Of a stretch of DNA of 64,000 nucleotides, positions 57,552 to 64,000 are shown piece by piece (the stretch's first letter is position 1; every line of letters starts with the position of its first letter). Location: the NCBI GenBank assembly GCA_913058395.1, contig CAJXQI010000001.1:124001-188000 (forward strand), in the 5' to 3' direction. Below the pieces are notes generated by a model. That model did not search any database. It was not told the origin of the DNA and saw only the letters and a list, made by a program, of their open reading frames with translations. The DNA is from an uncultured Colwellia sp. GTDB lineage: Bacteria; Pseudomonadota; Gammaproteobacteria; Enterobacterales; Alteromonadaceae. The position numbers and the translations under genes are program-made.

Positions 57552-59432
57552 CTAAACAATAAACTTTTCTAATAGCACTTGCTGTTGATTCACTTCATCA
57601 ACAAGGGTTTCATTCGTGCCTACTTGTTCTTGAGAAAAATCGCCAACTTGCAAGCTAATATCATTAATATGAGTGGTATTTTTATTGATTTCTTCGATCA
57701 CAACACTTTGTTCTTCAATTGCTGCAGCAATTTGAATATTTCTATCCATAATATCTTTTACCGCTCCAGAAATATCTTCTAATGCTTGGTTGGCTATTTG
57801 TGTGTTTTCAACGCAAGAATCTGCTTTTTCACGACTCTCATTCATTGATACTTGCACTAAGCCTGATGACTGTTGAATTTGTTCAATCATAGTTTTAATT
57901 TCAGTCGTGGATTCTTGTGTGCGAGAAGCCAAAGTACGTACTTCATCTGCTACTACGGCAAACCCACGCCCTTGTTCACCAGCTCTTGCCGCCTCAATAG
58001 CGGCATTTAATGCCAGTAAATTGGTTTGTTCAGCAACACCATTAATGACGGAAAGTACCTGTTCAATATTATTACTATATTCTGCGAGTTGATTACTGAG
58101 TTCTTGTGAAGATGAGATGGTTTCTGAAAGCTCCATAACATCATGACTAGTTCTACTAAATAAATTTTTACCTTCATCAGCTCTTTCATTAACTGATGAT
58201 ATTGATGTCGCTGCATCTTGTGCGCTTGATGCAATATCCATCGAGGTTTGGCTCATTTCATTCATTGCGGTTGCTAAGCCTTCAACCAATACACCTTGTT
58301 CTTGTAATTGAACACTAGATTCACTGGCCAAATTTTTTGCACTGTCGCTGTTGTTAACCACGATATCTGCTTTGTGTTTTATGTCTTTTACTAGCTGCTG
58401 CATACTCACCAAAAAGCGATTGAAATTTGATGCGACAGCGCCACATTCGTCTTCACTTGTTATCGTTAAACGTTGTGTTAAATCACCACCACCTGATGCA
58501 ATATCAGCAATAGCCGACTCTAAAACACTTAATGGCATAAGCAGCTTTTTAGCTAATTGTCGTAATGATAAAACACAAATGGCAATACCGATAATAGCGA
58601 ACAAAATGGTTTGATTCGTCAGGTGAGTTAACGATTGATAGACTTTATCTTTTTCTAATAAAACGCCTAAATACCAGCTCATGCCAAATTCTTTTTTCAA
58701 AGGGTAAAAGTAAATGAGCTTATTGACGCCTTCATGCTCAATTTCAATAATTTGCTGGTCACTCTTTGGGAATGCGTTATATAAGTCCTCGGTACTTTTG
58801 CCATTAAGCTGTGCATTTGGGTGGGTGATGATATTGCCATTCTCGTTAGCAATAAACGCTAAGCCAGTGTTATTAAAGTTGATTGTGTTAACACTGGTTG
58901 CAATGCTATTTAGGCTTAAATCGCCGCCGAAAACACCTTGAAAGTTACCATTACTATAAATAGGGGTTACCACTGATAGTAGTAACTCATTTGTTGCTGC
59001 ATCAATATAAGGCTGGGTAAATACTACATCTTTATTTTCTTGTCCTAATTTATACCAAGGTCGTTCTCTAAAATCGACATTAGCAGGGTTTTCTCGTGTT
59101 GGATCATTCGAACGCAACTGTTTCTCATTTGCCAAAGTGCCAAACATTAGAGAGAAGTCTTTATTTAATGATGGTAGGGCTAAAGTATTTTGAAAGTTTT
59201 CTACCGAGTAATTACTTTCAACAATGTTTCTAATGATTTGGATTTGAGAGGTTTTGCTGTTTAGCCAATTACTGATGCTTTGTGCCAATAGTGATGAATT
59301 ATCTTCTACGTAAGCTTGAGTTTTTTCTTGAAGCGAACTGCTGATTAATATGTAACTGGAAAGGGAAAGTAAAGAGACAATAACAAATACAACAATACCG
59401 GATGCAACTGAAAATTTTGTTTTTATGTTCAT
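57552..59432 (-). CDS. Methyl-accepting chemotaxis protein with dCache sensor
   Basis: Chemoreceptor of 626 residues. TM1 about 8-30, a double-Cache periplasmic domain about 35-270 ([43 protein letters not shown]), TM2 about 275-295, HAMP, then a signalling hairpin whose tip is [42 protein letters not shown]. No CheBR pentapeptide tether is seen at the C-terminus. Ligand unknown, commonly amino or organic acids for this domain. It is divergent from a porin. Confidence 0.93.
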   Translation of the reverse strand: MNIKTKFSVASGIVVFVIVSLLSLSSYILISSSLQEKTQAYVEDNSSLLAQSISNWLNSKTSQIQIIRNIVESNYSVENFQNTLALPSLNKDFSLMFGTLANEKQLRSNDPTRENPANVDFRERPWYKLGQENKDVVFTQPYIDAATNELLLSVVTPIYSNGNFQGVFGGDLSLNSIATSVNTINFNNTGLAFIANENGNIITHPNAQLNGKSTEDLYNAFPKSDQQIIEIEHEGVNKLIYFYPLKKEFGMSWYLGVLLEKDKVYQSLTHLTNQTILFAIIGIAICVLSLRQLAKKLLMPLSVLESAIADIASGGGDLTQRLTITSEDECGAVASNFNRFLVSMQQLVKDIKHKADIVVNNSDSAKNLASESSVQLQEQGVLVEGLATAMNEMSQTSMDIASSAQDAATSISSVNERADEGKNLFSRTSHDVMELSETISSSQELSNQLAEYSNNIEQVLSVINGVAEQTNLLALNAAIEAARAGEQGRGFAVVADEVRTLASRTQESTTEIKTMIEQIQQSSGLVQVSMNESREKADSCVENTQIANQALEDISGAVKDIMDRNIQIAAAIEEQSVVIEEINKNTTHINDISLQVGDFSQEQVGTNETLVDEVNQQQVLLEKFIV

Positions 59433-59515
59433 GCTTAAGTCCGTAATGAAAAAACTATAGAACTATAATATATAGTCTACACTGAATAAAAAGTGTAAAT
59501 CGAAAGTGATTTTTT

Positions 59516-60676
59516 ATGATAAGAATTAGAGGCTTTACTTGTTTTTTCTTGCTACTTTCTTTTGTTATTAGCCGCACCTGCTACGCACAAGAAGCTGTCA
59601 CGCTTGAAGAACTGAAATTACATCTTGAGATTTTGCAAAAAAAAATCGCCCAACTTGAAAAGCAGCAAATGGCTAGTATTGACTCTGTAGCGAAGGCTAA
59701 AAAAGATAGTCAAAAAAGCAAGCCGAAACCCACCGATAAGTTGGCTAAAAATACTAATAGCTTGAAAGTATATGGCACTATTCGTCCTACGTTTGGTTAT
59801 ATTGATGAAAATGATACTACTCAGGCTGATATTAGGGACGCGCTTTCTCACGCTGGTTTCAAAGCAACAAGTGAGGTTGATGAAGGGTGGAGTGCGACAT
59901 TGCATGGTGAGTGGGGCATTGATTTATCTAATAATGGTGATTTTGGCAAAGCAAGGCAAGTGTATGTTGCGCTAAACAGCCCAGTAGGCACTATAGGTAT
60001 TGGTAAACAAAGGCCTGCACAGTACCTTTTCATTGCAGAATATGTTGATATTTTTGATCATGGCAACAGTCCTTTTGCTTATGATCCTGAAAGCATTTTT
60101 TTTGTTGATAATTTAGTTACTTATAATTATAAAAATAATGGTTACACCTGGATGGCTGCCGCACAATTTAACGGTGAAGCAGGTGATAACTACAGTGACC
60201 TAGTTAACCTAGGTTTAAGTTATGATAATAAAGGTTTACATGTCGCTGCAACTTATCTAACGCAAGGTGCCAATGATAGTAACAATAGCGCTACTATTGG
60301 TGATGATGAAACATATGCTGCTGCAATTGCCTATGATTTTGATAGTGGCTTGTATGTAGCTCTTGGATACCAAGACAAAGAGTATCAACGAATTAATGGC
60401 GAAATGGATAGAGATGGACACACCTTAGATGCTTCCGCTGCATATTGGTTGGCGAAAGAATATCGTTTGAAATTAGGCTATTTTGACTTTTCTGATGGTT
60501 TTACTAATGACCAAAGCCGCGACTTTAGCGGTTTTAACACCACTTTAGAGTGGATACCAAAGCCTTGGCTAAGATTTCATCTTGAATATTTACAACGCGA
60601 TTTCGACTACTTAGATGATTTTTCTTCCGTATCAATAGGCTTCCGTTACGACTTTTCTAAGCAGTGGCAGTATTAA
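59516..60676 (+). CDS. Outer-membrane porin with N-terminal coiled coil
   Basis: Trimeric-porin-like protein of 386 residues. A signal peptide ending TCYAQ is followed by a coiled coil (LEELKLHLEILQKKIAQLEKQQM) and a Lys/Ser linker. The barrel starts at about residue 80 (LKVYGTIRPTFGYIDEND) and ends FRYDFSKQWQY. The coiled coil probably contacts the periplasm or peptidoglycan. The gene overlaps the start of the solute-binding gene, suggesting co-transport of one substrate. Confidence 0.82.
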   Translation: MIRIRGFTCFFLLLSFVISRTCYAQEAVTLEELKLHLEILQKKIAQLEKQQMASIDSVAKAKKDSQKSKPKPTDKLAKNTNSLKVYGTIRPTFGYIDENDTTQADIRDALSHAGFKATSEVDEGWSATLHGEWGIDLSNNGDFGKARQVYVALNSPVGTIGIGKQRPAQYLFIAEYVDIFDHGNSPFAYDPESIFFVDNLVTYNYKNNGYTWMAAAQFNGEAGDNYSDLVNLGLSYDNKGLHVAATYLTQGANDSNNSATIGDDETYAAAIAYDFDSGLYVALGYQDKEYQRINGEMDRDGHTLDASAAYWLAKEYRLKLGYFDFSDGFTNDQSRDFSGFNTTLEWIPKPWLRFHLEYLQRDFDYLDDFSSVSIGFRYDFSKQWQY

Positions 60677-61503
60677 TTGTGTTGATTGATTATAAGGCAC
60701 ATGGTTCTTTAATGATTTTAGTGCTGAGCATATTGTTTTGTTATAACACCAAAGTAGGAGCCAATGAAATTCCTGTTGTCACTATTTTAGCTGATGACAG
60801 TTATCCGCCTTATTCATATGTCGAAAATAATGAACTGAAAGGTATTTATGTAGATATAGTCAGAGCTGCAGCGAAATTGTTCAACAAAAATTATCAGGTT
60901 AAATTAGCTGGTGCACCTTGGAAGAGGGCATTGATGGAAGTAAAAAAAGGTAGGGTGTTAGGTATTTTACCACCTTATAAGCACATAGCAGAACGTGATT
61001 ATATTTGGCCTTATTCATTAGCAATTATGAGTGAAACTGTTGTCGCCTATTGTCATAATGATATCAATATTATCGAATATTTTAGTTCGGCCTCAAAACA
61101 AGTTTTGCCGATATTAAACATCGGCATAAACTCTGGGTATATGATTTTCAGTGAAGAAATCAAGGTGGCGATTGCTGATAAGAAAATGTTAGTTTGGGAA
61201 AATAAAAGCACAAACGCAAATATATTAAAGCTGCAATCGCAGCGTATTGATTGCTATTTAAATGACAGATTATCTATTCAATATGAACTACTAAGGCTGA
61301 ATAAGGCTCCTGAACTAAACTTTGATGACATATCTGAGTCACTTATTGTTATGTCGCAAACCGCACATATTGGCTACTCTGATAGTGCTAATGACGACTT
61401 CCCATTTAAAAGTGATTTTATCCAGCACATGGACTCTGCACTGACACAGATTAAAGCAACCAAGCAGTATGATAAAATTATTGCTAAGTACCTTACTCAC
61501 TGA
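60664..61503 (+). CDS. Family 3 extracellular solute-binding protein
   Basis: Periplasmic binding protein of up to 279 residues (PBPb fold): VVTILADDSYPPYSYVENNELKGIYVDIVRAAAKLF, then APWKRALMEVKKGRVLGILPP. The start is uncertain. GTG 60664 overlaps the porin by 13 bases; GTG 60679 is another option; ATG 60712 would give a short signal without a positive N-region. No ABC permease or ATPase genes are adjacent. It may bind the ligand for the divergent chemoreceptor or act with the porin. Confidence 0.78.
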   Translation: MAVLIVLIDYKAHGSLMILVLSILFCYNTKVGANEIPVVTILADDSYPPYSYVENNELKGIYVDIVRAAAKLFNKNYQVKLAGAPWKRALMEVKKGRVLGILPPYKHIAERDYIWPYSLAIMSETVVAYCHNDINIIEYFSSASKQVLPILNIGINSGYMIFSEEIKVAIADKKMLVWENKSTNANILKLQSQRIDCYLNDRLSIQYELLRLNKAPELNFDDISESLIVMSQTAHIGYSDSANDDFPFKSDFIQHMDSALTQIKATKQYDKIIAKYLTH

Positions 61504-61573
61504 AGCGCTATTGCCATGCTAAAAATTTCTAACTGGCAATGCTTTTCACTATAAAGTAAATGAGAAAACATTT

Positions 61574-62455
61574 GTGGATACAATTAGCCAGTTTACCAAA
61601 GAACAGTCGCTAAATGATGAATTTAAAGATACAGCAAGCAGCTACTTTGTACCGCTTGCTGAATTAATTAAGGCTAAACAATTTAATTTAAAAGCACCAT
61701 TATTTGTTGGTGTTAACGGTTGCCAAGGCTCTGGAAAGTCTACTTTAGCGGCATTTATTGCTAAGTACTTATCTGAAAGTTATCAATTAAAGGTTGTGGT
61801 ACTTTCTCTTGATGACTTTTATCTAGACCAAGCGTCGCGTAAAAACCTATCTCAATCTGTTCATCCATTATTAAAAACTCGAGGTGTGCCAGGCACTCAC
61901 GACATTGCATTACTGGCAAAAGTGCTTGCCGATCTTAAGCGTCATTGTGGCACAACCAATTTACCGAGATTCTCTAAAGTCATTGATAACCCTATTAATG
62001 CGGAACAAGTCAGTTTGCCTGTTGATATTGTGCTTATGGAAGGTTGGTGCTGGGGCGTTGATTCGCAAAGTGCGCAGCAACTCAGTGTTGATGCTAATGC
62101 CTTAGAAAAAGCAGCAGACCCAAATAAAGCGTGGCGTGAGTATGTAAATCAGCAATTAAAACTCAACTATCAACCACTTTACGAGATGATGAATTTTTGG
62201 GTGTTTTTGCAGGCTCCTTCCTTTGACTGTGTTTTTCAATGGCGATTAGAGCAAGAAAATAAGCTGCTTAAGGCAAATAAGAACAATACAAATAATGAGA
62301 TGTTCAGTGCAGAGCAAGTGAAAAACTTTATTCAACTATTTCAAAGGTTAACTGAGCATGCATTGCAAACGATGGCGAGAAAGTCTGATGTAGTATTGCA
62401 GTTGGATTCACAACGCAATATTGTGCAAGTTACTCCGACATTAAGTTTTCTATAA
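61574..62455 (+). CDS. P-loop kinase, D-glycerate 3-kinase family
   Basis: Cytoplasmic kinase of 293 residues starting at GTG 61574. Walker A is GCQGSGKST (49-57), with LSLDDFYLDQASRKNLSQ, the KTRGVPGTHD substrate loop and MEGWCWG. This is the pattern of plant/fungal/bacterial D-glycerate 3-kinase and YggC-like proteins. The activity is inferred from the family only. It stands alone on the + strand. Confidence 0.85.
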   Translation: MDTISQFTKEQSLNDEFKDTASSYFVPLAELIKAKQFNLKAPLFVGVNGCQGSGKSTLAAFIAKYLSESYQLKVVVLSLDDFYLDQASRKNLSQSVHPLLKTRGVPGTHDIALLAKVLADLKRHCGTTNLPRFSKVIDNPINAEQVSLPVDIVLMEGWCWGVDSQSAQQLSVDANALEKAADPNKAWREYVNQQLKLNYQPLYEMMNFWVFLQAPSFDCVFQWRLEQENKLLKANKNNTNNEMFSAEQVKNFIQLFQRLTEHALQTMARKSDVVLQLDSQRNIVQVTPTLSFL

Positions 62456-62532
62456 CGATTCTAATCATTGCTTAACCCTAACTTCCTTTTTAATTCTTAG
62501 CTCTGATTGTTTTACAAATAGCAGACAAAATA

Positions 62533-62564
62533 AAAGGCAAACAGTAGGGAAACTGTTTACCTTT
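62533..62564 (-). terminator. Terminator of the surface-protein gene
   Basis: 13-bp stem aaaggtaaacagt / actgtttgccttt (minus strand, one G-U pair) followed by TTATTTT, about 50 bases past the stop. Confidence 0.8.
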
Positions 62565-62614
62565 GCTCTTTCTCGTCTTTTTTACGTAAACTACTTTACG
62601 TTAATCGTATAGTG

Positions 62615-64000
62615 TTATGCGTTAACTTTAATTTTTCTACGTAAGCCAAAGCATGCTGCTAAACCTAACATTAACCAACCAAAAGAACCTGAAGATTTCT
62701 TCTTCTCTTCTTCAAAAATACAACTTCCGTTGTCTTGGTTCGCTGCGGAATCAAAGTTTGTTGCTGAGCTATCAGTACAACCTAATTCAATGCCATCAGA
62801 GTTAACGGTTAGCATGAAGCTAGTCATCGCTTTGTCTGAAACAACATCAACATCTGAAACAGTAACTGTTATTTTTGATTCACCGTGGTAATTTGCTTTA
62901 GGTGTTACCGTTAAGGTTGCACCTGCAGCCGTACCTACTGAAGTGAAGCTAGCAATAGCATCACCAGAAACAGAAACAGTGTTAGCTGTGTTTAAGTCAT
63001 CAATAAATACAACATTAATGTCAAAGTCTGAATTTTCATCAACTTCCATATCATTCAATGTTGATACGGTGATGTTGCTGTTAATAGCAATGTTTTTACT
63101 CATGCTAATGTCAGCCATGCCTTCAATGCTAGAAACTGCAGAAAATTCAAGGTTACGACCTGAAAAGTCATTGGTAACATCAAAATTCAAAGTAACATTA
63201 AATTGTGAAGATTCAGGCCCAACATAGTCATAACAAACAATTAGGTCATCTTTAAGGACTTCATCTAAGTTGTTCAATGCAAATTGTTCACCTTTGTAAC
63301 CTGTAAGTGGACCGTAAGCATCAAACTTGTCAGAGTAGCCTTTAATACCTATTGAACCGCGACCATCAGTGCTGCCAAAGTCGATATTATCATAAGCCAT
63401 GATTAATTCGTATTCACCATCATTATGGCGAACGTTAGCGTTGATAAGTACTTCAAAATCTAAGCTATTGTCACGACGTTCCCAAAGTGTTTTACCTGCT
63501 GGCAAGTCTTGACCCGCATAGGCGTAATCGCTAGCATTATCCCATTCAATAATTGCCCAACCGTTATTAGTGAAGGCCATTGAAACACCAGAGTCCCAAG
63601 CTAATTCAGTGTTAAATGATTCTCTGTTGGTGATCGGGTTAGCTGAACGCCAAAGTGGTGCAATAACTTCATCTGGGAATCCGTCAAATGGTAATGGGAA
63701 GTAGAAATCCCAAAACATTGGACGTTGGCCAAACATAATTGCACCATTGCCGCCAATTTTTAATATGTCAGGTGCGTAGCTTTCTTGGTTGTTATACAGG
63801 TGGAAAGAATCTGTATATCCCCCGAAAAGAACTGATGTTTCAAATACGTTTGTATTTGCCCATTTAAAACTAACATTGGTGTTGTTACCATTTTCGTCAA
63901 AGCCACCAAATAGAGGGTTAATACCAAAATCTTTCATGTCAATGTAGCCACCCGGATTTGAGTTACCGACATTAGGAGTCATACACATAGCATTAGTAGC
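62615..64000 (-). CDS. Large exported protein with GlyGly-CTERM-like tail, N-terminus outside window
   Basis: The open frame runs past the window edge (A-T-N-A precedes the first Met at 63988), so about 461 residues of a larger protein are seen. Features from N to C: a nidogen/NIDO-like segment (WAIIEWDNAS, NIDFGSTDGRGSIGIKG), cadherin-like repeats (SDFDINVVFIDDLNTANTVSVSGDAIASF, TVTPKANYHGESKITVTVSD), the motif GCTDSSATNFDSAANQDNGSC, and a C-terminal KKKSSGSFGWLMLGLAACFGLRRK. The last is a Gly-rich / membrane / Arg-rich tail of the GlyGly-CTERM (rhombosortase substrate) kind. The N-terminal part may be a protease; that cannot be seen. Confidence 0.8.
   Translation of the reverse strand, partial: ATNAMCMTPNVGNSNPGGYIDMKDFGINPLFGGFDENGNNTNVSFKWANTNVFETSVLFGGYTDSFHLYNNQESYAPDILKIGGNGAIMFGQRPMFWDFYFPLPFDGFPDEVIAPLWRSANPITNRESFNTELAWDSGVSMAFTNNGWAIIEWDNASDYAYAGQDLPAGKTLWERRDNSLDFEVLINANVRHNDGEYELIMAYDNIDFGSTDGRGSIGIKGYSDKFDAYGPLTGYKGEQFALNNLDEVLKDDLIVCYDYVGPESSQFNVTLNFDVTNDFSGRNLEFSAVSSIEGMADISMSKNIAINSNITVSTLNDMEVDENSDFDINVVFIDDLNTANTVSVSGDAIASFTSVGTAAGATLTVTPKANYHGESKITVTVSDVDVVSDKAMTSFMLTVNSDGIELGCTDSSATNFDSAANQDNGSCIFEEEKKKSSGSFGWLMLGLAACFGLRRKIKVNA

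Overview
The window looks like chromosome of a marine, AT-rich gammaproteobacterium of the Colwellia/Thalassotalea type (order Alteromonadales). Support comes from the E. coli-like housekeeping block rsmI / lpoA-yraN-diaA-dolP, the aroQ-accB-accC operon, a class A RNase P RNA, many porins and c-di-GMP proteins, a multiheme cytochrome and a protein with a GlyGly-CTERM-like tail. The lineage is inferred from gene content and order; I could not run a database search. I saw no prophage, CRISPR array, rRNA, tRNA or transposase.

Layout. 0-9.5 kb: 3' part of fbp, a secreted metalloprotease and a ureohydrolase, then a MocR-type regulator between an EamA exporter (with an unannotated 53-aa leader-like ORF and a hairpin) and a Bcr/CflA exporter whose stop codon lies in a MITE-like repeat; then elbB and a small Cys-rich protein. 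9.5-12.2 kb: intergenic repeats and aroQ-accB-accC. 12.4-16.5 kb: a tightly overlapping trio of PstS-like protein, outer-membrane barrel and GGDEF-EAL protein. 16.7-27.3 kb: STAS-like protein, thpR, hrpB, AraC regulator with aldehyde dehydrogenase, miaA, mrcB and a second STAS-like protein. 27.3-32.6 kb: repeat array, dolP-diaA-yraN-lpoA, rsmI, rnpB. 32.7-43.6 kb: two-component pair with a TPR sensor kinase, small unknowns, TetR regulator, GAF-PAS-GGDEF cyclase, and a LysR/AhpD-like/flavin-ferredoxin locus. 43.8-48.5 kb: signalling operon of REC-GGDEF-EAL, CHASE-PAS-PAS histidine kinase and a single-domain response regulator, with a CRP-like palindrome upstream. 49.0-62.5 kb: an unfamiliar respiratory-looking locus (secreted toroid-like protein, small cytochrome b-like protein, propeller/six-heme cytochrome), a divergent porin, a c-heme sensor cyclase, a chemoreceptor, another porin with a solute-binding protein, and a glycerate-kinase-like gene. 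62.6-64 kb: the C-terminal part of a large surface protein.

How the parts may work together. Four proteins make or break c-di-GMP; each has a different input (periplasmic domain, GAF/PAS, phosphorelay, c-type heme). In the 49-61 kb region, cytochromes, porins, a heme-sensing cyclase and a chemoreceptor sit together, and an FNR-like box lies in the divergent promoter. That is the best candidate here for an undescribed system: a periplasmic redox module with dedicated sensing. Three terminators in the window are followed directly by the same 9-base word and, in two cases, by related repeats, which is the clearest unexplained non-coding signal.
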